This document shows, piece by piece, positions 41,799 to 52,773 of a stretch of 64,000 nucleotides of DNA. Source of the stretch: Hymenobacter sp. BRD128 (GTDB lineage Bacteria > Bacteroidota > Bacteroidia > Cytophagales > Hymenobacteraceae); the NCBI RefSeq assembly GCF_013256625.1, contig NZ_CP053908.1, positions 2,604,001 to 2,668,000 of the forward strand, written 5' to 3'. Both the position numbers and the translations under genes were made by a program. Numbering within the stretch: position 1 is the first letter of the stretch; each line of letters opens with the position of its first letter. Under the pieces are notes generated by a model that was not told the origin of the DNA, did no database searches, and worked only from the letters and a program-made list of their open reading frames with translations.

Positions 41799-44700
41799 CT
41801 ACGAGTCGCCGAAGGGGTCTTCGGCCGCGGCTTTCTTCTTTTTCTTATTCGGCTTCTTGTCGGTTTCTACGCCCGGCTCGGCGCTGGGGTCAGGCTCGGG
41901 CTCCTTTACCTTTTCCTTTTTGGCCGGCTCGGCGGCGGGGGCCGGGGCCGGAGCTGCTACGGGCGCCGGGGCGACAGGGGCCGGAGTAGCTACCGGGGCA
42001 GGGCTGGCCGTTCGGGCCGAATCGGCCGGCGGTGGAGTAGCCGCAGGAACAGCTGGCGCTAACGCTGGCGTAGTCACGGACGCCGGTACAGCGGGGGCAG
42101 GCGTGGTAATCGAAGCGGGCGCAGCGGGGGCGGGCGTGGTAATCGAAGCGGGCGCAGCGGGGGCGGGTGTCGTAACCGGAGCCGGCGCGGCTTTCTTGGG
42201 CGCGGGAGCTACGGGGGCCACTTCACTATCGGCGAAGGGGTCGTTATCCTTCGCTTTCTTCTTCGATTTTTTAGTGGGTTCGGGGGCTGGCTCGGTCGTG
42301 ATATCACCGTCGGCCGGCGCTTCTTCCTTCTTTTTCCTGGTTTTCTTGGCGGGTTCGGGCGCCGGCTCGGCAGCGGCTGGCGTAATGACGCCATCGCCGA
42401 AGGGGTCGTTATCTTTTTTCTTTTTCGACTTTTTGGCCGGCTCGGCGGCGGGCTCCGCATTAGCTGCGTTTTCGCCGTTGCCAAAGTGGTCAGCCTTCGG
42501 TTTCTTTTTCGACTTCTTGCCTTTTTCGGTATCGAAGTTGTCGAAGTTGCCCGTTGGGGTTGGGGCAGCCGGGCGCGGGGCCAGCTTGCCCGACTTGCCC
42601 AGGTAGGTGCGCTCGAAGTGCGAGCGGAAGCGGTCTACATCTTCAAAGTCGACTAGGTAAACGCCGTAGTCGGTGGCGGTTTCGATACTGCCCTTCTGCT
42701 TGGCCGCGATTTCACCGTCAAATTCCTCGCTCGACGACTTAGCCAGCAGCACGTTGTTGGCGTAGCGCAGATAGTACCAGGTCTGGGGCTCGGCTTCGAG
42801 ATACACTTCCACGAGGTCGGCCGAGTTTTCGCGCTTGATTTCGACGTAGCCCTCTACCAGGGCATTGAGGCCCTGCTTACCCGCACCACCCAGCCCGATT
42901 TTACCCACCGAGTGCCAGGCGCGCTGCTTGGGGTCCCATACCAGGTTTACCTTGCTCAGGGTGAGGGTGTGCAGCAGCTTGGGTGAGAGGCTAGCCAGCG
43001 GCGCGGGGGCCGCGCCGGGCCGGCGGTTGTTAAAGGCATCAACGCCCTTGTTGCCGGCAAACTGCGCGATGTTATACAGCTCGTCCGTCGAGCCGTCGAA
43101 AGCCTCGGGCGAGTTTTTGGTCACCTTAGCCAGGGTGGTGGCCATCAGCTCCACGGCCTTGGGCGGCATGGCCGCGTCGATGCCCAGCAGGCTGCGCACC
43201 CGGTAATGCGCGCTGTCGGGGTTGGCCCGGCCCACCCCGCTGGCGGCAATGCTATAGTTTTTAGTGTTCGCAATAAAACTCATCGGCCCCCGGAAAGTCA
43301 TCTGGCTGGTCGAGTCGCGGAAGGCTAGCAGCGTGCCCTGGTAGTGGTTGGGGTCGCTGAAATCCTGGTCGGCAATGGTGTATTCGCCGCGCCTAGTGTC
43401 GTAGTGCAGCTTGCCCGCTACGGCGAGCAGCGGAATATCGGCGGCGCTGCCCTTGGGACCGGCGTAGAGCGGGTAGAGGCGGTTATCGGTGTCGGAGATG
43501 AACAGGCCGGTGGCTAGCTCCGTGCCGTCTTCCGACTTCAGATTGCGCAGGTCGAGGTCGAGGTTTTTGGGGTCGATACTATCTTTTACCGCAAACCAGT
43601 CGGCGGTGGCTGCGTCGCGCACGCGCCCAAATTGAAGCTGCACCTGGCCATCGAAGAGCAGGCCCCGGCGGCGCGAGTTCAGGCTGATGCCGCCCCGGAA
43701 GCCAATGTGGGGAGCTAGCTGAAATTTCTGGTTGGCCTCCACGTTGGCCGTGGCCGTGGTGGCGAGGTTGGATTTCGGGTTTACCTCATCGACATCGGCG
43801 GGGCGGCGGCGGCGCAGGCCAAAGCGCTTGCGGCCGGTGTTGGAACTTAGCAGTGAGGCCGAGTCGGATTTGAAATCCACAAACTTGAGGGCAACCGAAT
43901 CGCCGGTAGCCGTGCGCGACATATACTTGGCATCGCCGCTGAATGCATCGCGGGCATCGACCCGGATGTTACCATCCACGAGCTTGTGAAACTTACCCAG
44001 CGAATCGAGCAGGATTTTGGCGTGGTGCAGGGTCTGCATTTTGCCGCCGCCGGCCACCGTCACGCGCCCCGAGTCGGGGATAACCCAGGCGTCGGCCGCC
44101 GCTACGTAGGGCACACCCTTGGCCTGCAGCTGATATTTGGTCAGGTCGTAGCTGGCGTCGCTAGCCTTAAATTTCAACCCGTGCTGCTCGGGCACGGTTG
44201 AGGTAAAGTACGAGCGCGTCGAGTCGGACCCCGCCGCGCGCAGCAGCACGCGCTTCTTCTTAAAGTCCCAGCGCCCGCCGCTAAGCGAGGTCCGAAAACC
44301 GGTGTAGGGCAAGTCAATGGTAGCCTTGCTGCCCTCCTCCCGCTTAAACTCGGCAAAGCCTTTTTTGAGGTCGTAGGTAAAATCGACATCGTTAGCCGCC
44401 AGCGCCGGCTTGCCGGCCTGGGCCGACTTTACGCTCAGCAGCGCTTTCTGACCCGAATACGAGTCGTTCTTAAACACCAGGTTTTCAGACCGCACGTAGC
44501 TTTGCGGGCCGTCGAGGCGGCCGGCGCCGCCTACCACCTTGGGCGTGAGCAGCAGCGAGCCCTTAAACGTGTGGTCGGCATATACCTTAGCCGAGGCCCC
44601 GCCGGGTGGCGTGCGCAGGTGCAGGCTGTCGGTGCGGGCGCCCCAGTTGATGAGGTAGCCCGGTGGCAGCACCACTTTGGGCGTGTTGGGGCCGGCGGCG

Positions 44701-47700
44701 ATGCTACCGGTTTTGCCCTCGCCCGTGAGCGAGTCGCCGTACATCACAAAGCGGTCGCTCTGCATGGTGGCACCCAGATACGTTACTGTGCCATTCGACT
44801 GCAGGCCCTGGCTGTTGAGCTTCACCTTGGCGCCCGGCGAGAGGCGGCCCTTACCCCCATACATCGGGTAGCCAGTGGCTGGCACCGTGTGCACAAAGCC
44901 CATCGCGCCATCTTCTTGCGCGCTGAGCGCCGTTTTGATGGGCGGCAAGGCCTTGCTGTGAAACACGCCCACGAAATTGCCGCGCGACTTGCCCGTGCCC
45001 ATCGAGTCGAAGCTGAAGGGCGGCACGTCGAAGTAAGTAGTAGTGTCATAGGCGCCGCCCAGCACGTCGGGCTTGTTGAAATACACGTAGGCGCCCGATG
45101 AGGAGTTAAAGGCCGGGTATTTGGGCAGCTTTTTGCGGCCCGAGCGGTTAAGCGGGTCGTTCAGGTACAAGCGGCCGCTCTGATACTTGCCCTTGTTGGT
45201 GAGCACAAAGTCGCTGGGCGGAGCTTCCTCGGCGGCCACGTTTTTGTTGGTCGCCTTTTTACGCTTATTGCGGATTGTGAGCGAGTCGATGCGGGGCATG
45301 TCGATGTAGTACCCGTCGTAGTCGAACAAAAAATCCTTGCCCTTAAAGCCGTAGATGGATGTTTTCACGCGCCCGCCAAACTTGAGGTTACGGTTGCGCT
45401 CCATGCGCACCGTGCCGCTATCGGGCTGCACAAAAACGGCCGCCGAATCGTCGGAAAAGCTGAATTGCTTTACCCCGTGCACCACCAGCTGGTTGCTGGC
45501 CAGGTTGAGGGTAGCGCTGCGCCCCGAACCACTCAACGACTTAATATCGATGTGGTCGTAGTCCTTTTTATCGCGGGCGGCGCCCACGTAGTGCCGGGCC
45601 TTGCGCAGCAAGATTACCTCGCCGGTCTGGGGCTGAATATCGACGTAGCCATCGCGGGCTAGCCCACTCACGGCCGAGCGCAGGTTGGCCTCGTTGGTAT
45701 TGGTAGCCACGGCCACGTCGTGCACATTGAGCACGCTGCTGTGGCCGTGGGCGATGCTGTACCCTAGCAGCATTTGCAGCGGATGCAGGTGGTTGATGCT
45801 CTTGAGCTGCTGGTAGCGGGTATTGGAGAAGAAGTTACTGCTCTCAAAATCGGCCGATACCTGCGTGGGCGAAGTAATGATGCTAAAGTCCATCTTCGGC
45901 TCGCGCAGGTTCCAGGTCAGCATCTGGGCCCGGATATCTACCTGGTGGTACGAGTCGGAGTAGGGCGCATTATGGTACAGACCTTTCTCGTAAAGCAACC
46001 TGAGCTGCTCCTTACTTTTCAAATATTTCAGCTCCACACCCGGGTGGGTGATGGAGTCGCCGGTGCTCTCGTACAGCGCCACGGCGGCCCGCCCGGCCGT
46101 GATGACCGAGTCGCCGAGCACGAAATTGCGCGAGGCCGAGCGGAAGCGCAGCTTATTATCCTGGCTCACGGTGAGGTGCGAGAGCGAGCCATCGAGCGAG
46201 GCCGACAGCAGACTGCTGCCCGCCATCGACAAGCCGCCCTGGTACTTAATACCAGGGCCTATGTCTTTGATGCGCACATCGTTGGTGAGCGAGATAAACC
46301 GCGGGTAGCTGCTCTCGGTCGCGCCCGCCTTCCGGCGCACACTTTTGTAGCTGAGGGCGCCCTTCACCGGCGCTTCAAGCCTAGCGGCGTAGGTCAGGGT
46401 TACGGGCTGGGCCGTAAACTCGGGCTTGCTCAGGTCGAAATCAAACGGGTCGAGGTCGGCCGTTACGGGGTTGCCCTTTATCGTCCAGGCCACTTGCCCG
46501 CCCTTAGCCAGAAAGTGGCTACCCGTCGTGGCAGCCGTGCCGCTCACTTTATGAATCACGATGGAGTCGCTGGCCGTGCGCATTACCAGGTCGGCATCCT
46601 TCAACTCAATCATCGGCCCGCTAACGACGGGCGGATAGTAAGCATCATACGCCGCGCTGGCCGAGGGAATAAAGGGCTGGTCGAAGTCAGAATTGGCGGG
46701 CGCCGGCGCCGTAGCGGGCTTGGCGGACGCCGACTTTGGGCTGGCCGCAATGGGCTTGGCCGGGGCTTTCTTGGTGGCAGTTTTGGCGGGCGTCTTTTTT
46801 TTGGGCGCGCCCCAGCCATCGTCGGCCGGGGCACCCCAGCCGTCGCTGCTGGCTTTTTTCTTAGGCGTGCTGCTAATGGGCGGGCCCCAGCCATCGTTGG
46901 CGCTCGCTTTGCTGGGGCTGCTCCACATGTCGGCCGTGTCCCAGCCATCGCTGGCGCGCTTCTTTTTAGCTACCGGCTTGGGCTTAGGTTTGGGCTTGGC
47001 CGCCGCGGCAGCGGGCTTGGCCGGAGCAGGCAGCGCGGCAGGCTTGGGCTCGGCGGGCGCGCTGTCGAAGGTCGCGTTGGGGTCGGCGGTGGCCGCGGCC
47101 TTGTAGGCAAACGACAATTGCCCACCCATCACGCGCAGCGCGTTAAAACCCGAGCGATAGAGGTAGCCGCCATTGAGCACCCGCGCCGTGGTGAGCAGGT
47201 ACTTTTCTACGTCGGCGGCCGGGTCTTTCTCCACCGACTGCCCAAGCGCGTCGAGGTACTGGTCGACCTGCGTGTCGCTAAGGCCGGCCTTGGTTTTGCC
47301 CGTCACCAAGGCGCTGTAAAAAGCCGTGAGGTGCGGAATGGGCCGCAGCTTCTTATCCAACATCTTCTGCGAAAGCGCCGCAATAGTCGTTTGCTGGCTA
47401 GCCGTGAGCTGGTTGCTACCCAGAGCTGGCGCAACTTGTCGCCCAGCGCCATCGCACCGGCGTTGTTGGTGGCTAGCATCATCGTGCGCACGTCGATGAT
47501 AAACTGCGCGGGGTCGGGCGAGAGGTGACCCGTGTAGCGCTGCACCGCCACCTGGCCGGGCCGCACTTCGCCGGCTGCCCGGCCATCGGCGGGCGGCGCG
47601 GGCGTAGCGGCCGGCGGCGGGCCGGGCTTAGCCGCCGGCTTGGCCGTTTGGGCTGCGGCGGGCAGCAGAGGAAAACTTAAGCAGAAAAAGGCGGCGAGCA

Positions 47701-47710
47701 GTCGCTTCAT
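41799..47710 (-). CDS. Giant secreted protein of unknown function (~1970 aa), interrupted by a frameshift
   Basis: Start ATG 47710 with signal MKRLLAAFFCLSFPLLPAAAQ. The frame is broken at C3 47419-47421; one more C on the + strand restores LWGSNQLTASQQTTIAALSQ...KMLDKKLRP. An N-terminal Lys/Ala/Pro segment carries four DGWG/DGWD motifs. About 1300 residues of β-rich sequence follow, with many short strands (VTLTYAARLEAPVKG, RVTVAGGGKMQTLH, RFSFDSMGTG-like turns). The last ~250 residues are low complexity: KKSKKK blocks alternating with DPFGDS/DPFADS and a TTPAPAAPASI tandem. I recognise no family. Probably periplasmic or surface-located. Next upstream is prmA. Confidence 0.82.
42080..42180. 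repeat. 33-bp tandem repeat inside the giant gene
   Basis: About three near-identical 33-base units (core words GGTAATCGAAGCGGGCGCAG and GGGGGCGGGCG) encode repeated TTPAPAAPASI-type units. The first two are nearly identical and the third has diverged at the edges. In-frame tandem repeats of this kind can change in number. Confidence 0.85.
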
Positions 47711-47771
47711 AAGGTCGGGCAAAGGCCGGGACGGCCAGCTGTGGGCCACCCTGGCGGGTATCCGGAGCAGC

Positions 47772-48602
47772 TTACAGTTTGGTGAAAATAGCCGAAACCC
47801 AGCTGCGCAGCGTGCGGTGCCGCTCGTAGCGCAGGTGTTGGCGCGTAGCCTCGGCCGTTATCTTGGGTAAATCCTCCTCGTAAAACCCACTGAACAAAAT
47901 TGGTTTCCCACTGGGCAGCAGGCGCGCATACTCGTGCATGTCTTCGAGCAGCACGTTGCGGTTGATATTAGCCAGGATAAGGTCGAAGGGCGCCTCGTCG
48001 GCTAGGGTCTCGGCGCCGCCCAGGCGGCACTCGATAGTGCGGCAATGGTTTTCGGCGGCGTTGTCGCGGGCGTTTTCCACCGTCCAGGGCTCCACGTCTA
48101 CGGCCAGCACCTGGCGGGCGCCCAGCATTTCGGCCATAATGGCCAGAATGCCGGTGCCGCAGCCCATGTCCAGCACACGCTTGCCGTGGTGGTCAATAGC
48201 AAGCTGATTTTCAATCATTAAGGCCGTAGTCTCGTGGTGGCCGGTGCCAAACGACATGCGCGGCATTATCTCGATGTCGTACTCCACGCCCGCGGGCTTG
48301 GGGTGAAACGGCGCCCGCACCGATACGCGGTCGGCAATAATGAGGGGCTGAAAATTCTTCTCCCACTCCTGGTTCCAGTTCTGGCGCGTTATTACGCGGT
48401 CCGAAAACGCCAGCTCACCCAGCCCCTCGTAGCGGCTCATAATCTCGGCCACCGCGTCGCGGTCGAAGGCGTCTTCGGTAGTGTAGGCGCAAAAGCCGGC
48501 GTCGTTGTCTTCAAACGTATCGAAGCCTACTTCGCCCAGCTCGGCGACCAAAATATCGGCCAGTTCCCGCGGAGCCTGGACCGTCAACTCAATAAAATCC
48601 AT
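47772..48602 (-). CDS. prmA: PrmA, ribosomal protein L11 methyltransferase
   Basis: A 276-residue SAM-dependent enzyme that trimethylates bL11. The SAM motif is VLDMGCGTGILAIMAEMLGA (~140-160), with ANINRNVLLEDM (the NPP-like catalytic motif region) at ~205-220 and GTGHHETTALMIE before it. The N-terminal domain binding L11 (DFIELTVQAPRELADIL) is complete. Normal length. Confidence 0.93.
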   Translation of the reverse strand: MDFIELTVQAPRELADILVAELGEVGFDTFEDNDAGFCAYTTEDAFDRDAVAEIMSRYEGLGELAFSDRVITRQNWNQEWEKNFQPLIIADRVSVRAPFHPKPAGVEYDIEIMPRMSFGTGHHETTALMIENQLAIDHHGKRVLDMGCGTGILAIMAEMLGARQVLAVDVEPWTVENARDNAAENHCRTIECRLGGAETLADEAPFDLILANINRNVLLEDMHEYARLLPSGKPILFSGFYEEDLPKITAEATRQHLRYERHRTLRSWVSAIFTKL

Positions 48603-48626
48603 TTTAGCAACTTAAAATGTAGAAAC

Positions 48627-48699
48627 GCCGCCGCCCCGCGGCTCATTGCGCGCGGGGCAGTCCGGAGCGACGCGCCCCGCACGCAATGAGCCGCGGCGC
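48627..48699. repeat. GC-rich inverted repeat between prmA and the DUF6150-like gene
   Basis: CCGCGGCTCATTGCG...GCGGGG on the left is repeated inversely as CCCCGC...CGCAATGAGCCGCGG on the right. It does not share words with the CTGAGC family. It lies between the prmA start and the end of the next gene and may be a terminator or a separate mobile palindrome. Confidence 0.72.
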
Positions 48700-49082
48700 T
48701 ACTGCTTGCAGCCCGCAAACGAGCGCACCTTGGTGTAGTGAATGGCGAAATCGGCCCGGCTGCGGTCGGTGGTCACGTACAGCGTATAGTCGGCAAACTC
48801 GCGGTTTTCGGCCGGGCACCACAAGCCCGCTTTATCCGCGAAAAGCTTGTTGGTTTCATTAAATACGATTACGTCGGCAAAGGCCTGCTCGGGTTCCAGG
48901 TACACTACCGCAAAGCACGAATTAGCCCGGCGCGGGTCGTTTTCGAGGTAGATGGAACCGTAGATTTTGCAGGGCTCTACCGAGCCGGCCGGGTGTGCCA
49001 GGGCAAGACCCGGCCGGCTAGCCACCCCACCCACGCCGGGCGGGGTGAAAAAAAGCAGAAAAGCGAGAAAAAAAGATAGCAT
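48699..49082 (-). CDS. Hypothetical secreted protein (DUF6150-like)
   Basis: A 127-residue protein with a signal-like N-terminus (MLSFFLAFLLFFTPPG). The mature part contains KIYGSIYLENDPRRANSCF, FADVIVFNETNKLFADKAG and FADYTLYVTTDRSRADFAI, three repeats of a FAD-hydrophobic-strand pattern. I recall this pattern in DUF6150 proteins, but the assignment is from memory. Function unknown. Confidence 0.68.
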   Translation of the reverse strand: MLSFFLAFLLFFTPPGVGGVASRPGLALAHPAGSVEPCKIYGSIYLENDPRRANSCFAVVYLEPEQAFADVIVFNETNKLFADKAGLWCPAENREFADYTLYVTTDRSRADFAIHYTKVRSFAGCKQ

Positions 49083-49189
49083 AAAACCGCCGCGTAAAAG
49101 GATGAACTGGAATTTATAACACTAGGCGAGCCGGTTAAGGCAATAATTCGGCCTAAAATACAATTCGTCCTTTGGGCAGTGCCAGCTAG

Positions 49190-49954
49190 CTAAAAGGACT
49201 TTACAATTTCAACAAAATCGCGCGATTTCAATGACGCGCCGCCGATGAGGCCACCATCCACGTCGGGCTGACTGAAGAGCTCGCGGGCGTTCTGGGCGTT
49301 GCACGAGCCGCCGTAGAGGATAGTTGTGTTGTCAGCCGTGGCCTGGTCGTAGGCCGCCGCCACCTGCTGCCGAATGAAGGCGTGCACTTCCTGCGCCTGC
49401 GCACTGCTAGCCGTGCGCCCCGTGCCAATGGCCCAGATGGGCTCGTAGGCAATGACCACTTTATCAACGTCTTCCTTGCTCAGGTGAAAGAGCCCGTTGG
49501 CCAGCTGCTGGCCGATGAAGTCGAAAGTTTCGTCGGCCTCGCGGGTTTCCAGGCTTTCGCCCACGCAGAAAATCGGCTTCAGGCCGGCAGCCAGGGCCGT
49601 GTTCAGCTTCTCGGCCAGCAGAGCGTCGTCTTCGCGGAAGTGCTGGCGGCGCTCCGAGTGGCCGAGTATCACGTAGGCGCAGCCCACCGAGCGCAGCTGC
49701 TTGGCCGACACCTCGCCGGTGTAGGCCCCGCTTTCCTTCTGGTGGAAGTTTTGGGCCCCGAGCGCGGGGTTGCCACTATCGCCCAGCAGGCGGTGCACGC
49801 CCATGAGCAGCGGAAAGGGCGGGCAAATAACCACCTGGGGCTTAGGGCCGGTAAGCTCGTCGTGCAGCATCTGCACTACTTCGGAAGTCAGGGCCTGCGC
49901 TTCGGGCAGGGTGAGGTTCATTTTCCAGTTGCCGGCAACGAAATTCTGGCGCAT
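49190..49954 (-). CDS. tpiA: Triosephosphate isomerase
   Basis: A 254-residue glycolytic enzyme. ATG at 49954 is chosen because it gives the exact family start MRQNFVAGNWKMNLT, although the frame is open 32 codons further upstream. The active-site residues are in GNWKMN (Lys), ILGHSERRQ (His) and VIAYEPIWAIGTG (Glu), and the phosphate loop is in YGGSCNAQNAREL. A TACTTTTG (-7-like) occurs at 50053-50060. Confidence 0.96.
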   Translation of the reverse strand: MRQNFVAGNWKMNLTLPEAQALTSEVVQMLHDELTGPKPQVVICPPFPLLMGVHRLLGDSGNPALGAQNFHQKESGAYTGEVSAKQLRSVGCAYVILGHSERRQHFREDDALLAEKLNTALAAGLKPIFCVGESLETREADETFDFIGQQLANGLFHLSKEDVDKVVIAYEPIWAIGTGRTASSAQAQEVHAFIRQQVAAAYDQATADNTTILYGGSCNAQNARELFSQPDVDGGLIGGASLKSRDFVEIVKSF

Positions 49955-50084
49955 GTAAGAATTATTGGTTGATGATGAATGATTGTTTAGCCGGCAGCTG
50001 CTACCCACTTCCTGATGAGGAGCAAGCAACGGACCGCCGCTAGCAATCACCCCAAAAGTACAGTCCGGGCCTAGCTCCCCGCTC

Positions 50085-50873
50085 CTACCCCGCGGCCAGC
50101 ACCTGCTGGCTGCGCCGCCAGCCTACCACCGCCGCCCCCAGCAGCAGCACCGAGGCCACGCCCAGCGCCGCCACGGCCAGCCCCGGCTGGCTAGCCCGCT
50201 GCGCCACCCAGGTGCCGAGGAGGCCCCAGGCAATGGGCAGCGGCAGGCGCACATCATGGCTGCGCCAGGCTAGCCCCAGGCCCAGCAGCACGGCAACAAG
50301 CAGCAGCGCATAGCAACCCGCCAGGCTAGCCCCGGCCGACCAGTGCAGTCCAAACCCGTCGCGCAGCCCAAAAATGAAATTGAGCACCGTGGCCAGCACT
50401 ATCCAACCTAGGTAAAAGCTCAGAAACCACGTCGGCCAGCCGGGCACGGCCCGCATGAGCCCCAGCTGCCGCGCCCGGCCGTAGGCCTGGGCCAGCAGCA
50501 GCAGCAGCAGTACCATCACGGTGAGACTACTGTTGATAATCTCGTAGCTGAATACCAGCGTCCAGGCGGCGGTCATTACTACGGCCCTGGTCAGTAATGA
50601 ATTGATGGCCAGCGGCAAGCGCGCCCCGCGCTGCGCAGGTAGCCACTGCCACACGGTGTATACCACCAACCCCAGAAAAATGACGCCCCAGATACTGAAC
50701 GCGTAGCCAGCCGGCGTAAGCAGCGTGGGGTGCCGGGCCGACATTGCGCCGTTGCTGAGCGCGCCGGTGGGCGGATTGGCATTGTATAAGTAATTGACGT
50801 AGAGGCAAGCCAGCACGGCCACCGGCAGCGCCCAGCGCCAGAAGCGGTCGGCTGCAGATTCAGATTGTTCCAT
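50085..50873 (-). CDS. TspO/MBR-related tryptophan-rich membrane protein
   Basis: A 262-residue inner-membrane protein with seven or more hydrophobic segments. The first block, NANPPTGALSNGAMSARHPTLLTPAGYAFSIWGVIFLG (quoted in part: PAGYAFSIWGVIFLG), matches the TspO/MBR-like family seen in many bacteria. It is longer than classical TspO. A role in tetrapyrrole sensing is not supported by neighbours (tpiA, cysK). Confidence 0.78.
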   Translation of the reverse strand: MEQSESAADRFWRWALPVAVLACLYVNYLYNANPPTGALSNGAMSARHPTLLTPAGYAFSIWGVIFLGLVVYTVWQWLPAQRGARLPLAINSLLTRAVVMTAAWTLVFSYEIINSSLTVMVLLLLLLAQAYGRARQLGLMRAVPGWPTWFLSFYLGWIVLATVLNFIFGLRDGFGLHWSAGASLAGCYALLLVAVLLGLGLAWRSHDVRLPLPIAWGLLGTWVAQRASQPGLAVAALGVASVLLLGAAVVGWRRSQQVLAAG

Positions 50874-50964
50874 ACTTCCCGATACGGCAGAAACGCCAAG
50901 AGCGCCGAGCCCAGGCTAGCCGGGCACGACGCTCTTAAGTAGTAACTTTTTTTTAATTAGCTAT

Positions 50965-51891
50965 CTACACGTACAGTCCTTCTACCGACAGGTAGCGCTC
51001 GCCGGTGTCGTAGCAGAAGGTGAGGACCTTGCCGCCCTGCGGCACGTCGGCTAGCTTCTTGGCCACGGCTGCCAGCGAGGCGCCCGACGAAATGCCGCAC
51101 AAAATGCCTTCTTCCTTGGCGGCGCGGCGCGTCATCTCAAACGCCTCGTCGCGGCTCACCTGAATAACGCCGTCGAGCACTTCGCGGTGCAAGTTGTCGG
51201 GGATAAAGCCCGCGCCGATACCCTGGATGGGGTGCGGCCCCGGCGCGCCGCCGCTGATAACGGGCGACAGCTCGGGCTCCACGGCAAAGGTTTTCATCTT
51301 CGGAAATTTAGGCTTGAGCACTTCCGTCACGCCGGTGAGGTGGCCGCCCGTGCCCACGCCCGTAATGTGCATATCGAAGCCGCCCTCCGGCGCATCGGCC
51401 AGAATTTCCTGGGCCGTGGTGGCCACGTGCACCGCAATATTGGCCGGGTTAGAAAACTGCATGGGCATCCAGGCGCCGGGCGTGCTGTCTACTATTTCCT
51501 GAGCCTTGGCGATGGCGGCTTTCATGCCCCCTTCGCGTGGCGTCAGCTCCAGGTTGGCACCGTAGGCCGACATCAGGCGGCGGCGCTCAATGCTCATGCT
51601 CTCGGGCATAACGAGCGTAATTTTGTAGCCTTTCACGGCCGCCACCAGGGCTAGCCCCACGCCGGTATTGCCCGAGGTGGGCTCCACAATAATGCTGTCT
51701 TTGGTGAGGATACCGTCTTTCTCGGCCTGCTCAATCATACTCAGCGCGATGCGGTCTTTAATAGAGCCGCCGGGGTTTTGGCGCTCCAGCTTCACCCACA
51801 CCTCCACATCGGGGCGCTCGGCAGCGAATAGGCGGTTGAGTTTGAGTAACGGCGTGTGGCCGATAACATCGAGCATGGAATTAGCTTTCAT
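50965..51891 (-). CDS. cysK: Cysteine synthase A (O-acetylserine sulfhydrylase)
   Basis: A 308-residue PLP enzyme making cysteine from O-acetylserine and sulfide. The PLP lysine is in [11 protein letters not shown] (~44), and [13 protein letters not shown] holds the substrate loop. The phosphate loop is [10 protein letters not shown] and a late motif is [11 protein letters not shown]. Normal length. It is 40 bp downstream of cysE on the same strand, which makes the substrate O-acetylserine; together they can form the cysteine synthase complex. Confidence 0.94.
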   Translation of the reverse strand: MKANSMLDVIGHTPLLKLNRLFAAERPDVEVWVKLERQNPGGSIKDRIALSMIEQAEKDGILTKDSIIVEPTSGNTGVGLALVAAVKGYKITLVMPESMSIERRRLMSAYGANLELTPREGGMKAAIAKAQEIVDSTPGAWMPMQFSNPANIAVHVATTAQEILADAPEGGFDMHITGVGTGGHLTGVTEVLKPKFPKMKTFAVEPELSPVISGGAPGPHPIQGIGAGFIPDNLHREVLDGVIQVSRDEAFEMTRRAAKEEGILCGISSGASLAAVAKKLADVPQGGKVLTFCYDTGERYLSVEGLYV

Positions 51892-51930
51892 GGGGTGGAA
51901 TGAGGGGTCAGTTAGAAAAAGGGAAGTGGG

Positions 51931-52773
51931 TTAAATCGAAAATATGAGTTCGCCGGCCGGGTCATCCTGCCGGGCCATGTGCAGCTGCGCCCGGTGATAC
52001 ACCCGCGAGTGCGAAGGCACGCTTTCGGTCAGCCACACGTTGCCGCCGATAATGCTGTACGTACCAATTACCGTGCTGCCCCCCAGAATGGTGGCGTTAG
52101 CGTAAATCACGACGTGGTCCTCAATAGTCGGGTGGCGCTTGAGGCCCTGTAAAGCCTTCGCCACGCTCAAGGCTCCTAGCGTAACGCCTTGGTAAATTTG
52201 CACGTGCGCACCAATCTCGGCCGTTTCGCCAATGACGATGCCCGTGCCGTGGTCGATGCAGAAGGCCGCGCCGATGCGCGCCCCAGGGTGAATGTCAATG
52301 CCCGTGCGCTGGTGAGCGTACTCACTTAGCAGGCGCGGCAGGCGCGGCACACCGCGCTGGTGCAGCGCGTGGGCTAGCCGGTGCAGGGCGGTAGCGTAAA
52401 ACCCAGGGTAAGTAGTCAGTATCTCACTGATGCTCTGGGCAGCGGGGTCGGCAGCCAGGGTAGCTTCGGCATCGCGCAGCAGTGCCTCGCGCAGCGTGGG
52501 CAGGCCATTAAACAAGCTGTCGGCGAGCGTGCCGGGGGCGTTGGGCAGGCCGGGTACCTGGGCCAGCAGCTCGGCTAGCTCGGCCTGCAAGTGGTAGAGG
52601 GTGGCAGCTACGGCATCGGTGCCGGCCAGCGGCCGGGCGGCCCGCTCGGGAAAGAGCACGGCCAGCACCTGCTCGGCTAGCGCGCAGAAAGCGGGCCCCG
52701 GCAGGGCGGTGGGCACGGCCGCGTGCGCCCGCGCCAATTGCTCGGCAAAAGTTTCGAGGGCAGTGGCAGACAC
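51931..52773 (-). CDS. cysE: Serine O-acetyltransferase (EpsC/CysE type)
   Basis: A 280-residue left-handed β-helix enzyme acetylating serine with acetyl-CoA. The hexapeptide region DIHPGARIGAAFCIDHGTGIVIGETAEIG and QIYQGVTLGALSV (His, Asp) is diagnostic. The N-terminal ~130 residues are helical, and HRLAHALHQRGVPRLPRLLSEYAHQRTG precedes the helix. The C-terminus (YHRAQLHMARQDDPAGELIFSI) ends in Ile, as is usual for CysK binding. First gene of a cysE-cysK pair. Confidence 0.92.
   Translation of the reverse strand: MSATALETFAEQLARAHAAVPTALPGPAFCALAEQVLAVLFPERAARPLAGTDAVAATLYHLQAELAELLAQVPGLPNAPGTLADSLFNGLPTLREALLRDAEATLAADPAAQSISEILTTYPGFYATALHRLAHALHQRGVPRLPRLLSEYAHQRTGIDIHPGARIGAAFCIDHGTGIVIGETAEIGAHVQIYQGVTLGALSVAKALQGLKRHPTIEDHVVIYANATILGGSTVIGTYSIIGGNVWLTESVPSHSRVYHRAQLHMARQDDPAGELIFSI

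Noticed and set aside
45774-47528. 584-codon plus-strand ORF opposite the giant gene
   Set aside because: A shadow of the minus-strand frame; the translation is Arg/Gly/His-rich with no motif, and the minus strand has a signal peptide and repeat structure.
41799-47710. CRISPR or other spaced repeats in the repeat-rich tail
   Set aside because: The repeats are in-frame protein repeats inside a gene, contiguous rather than separated by unique spacers.
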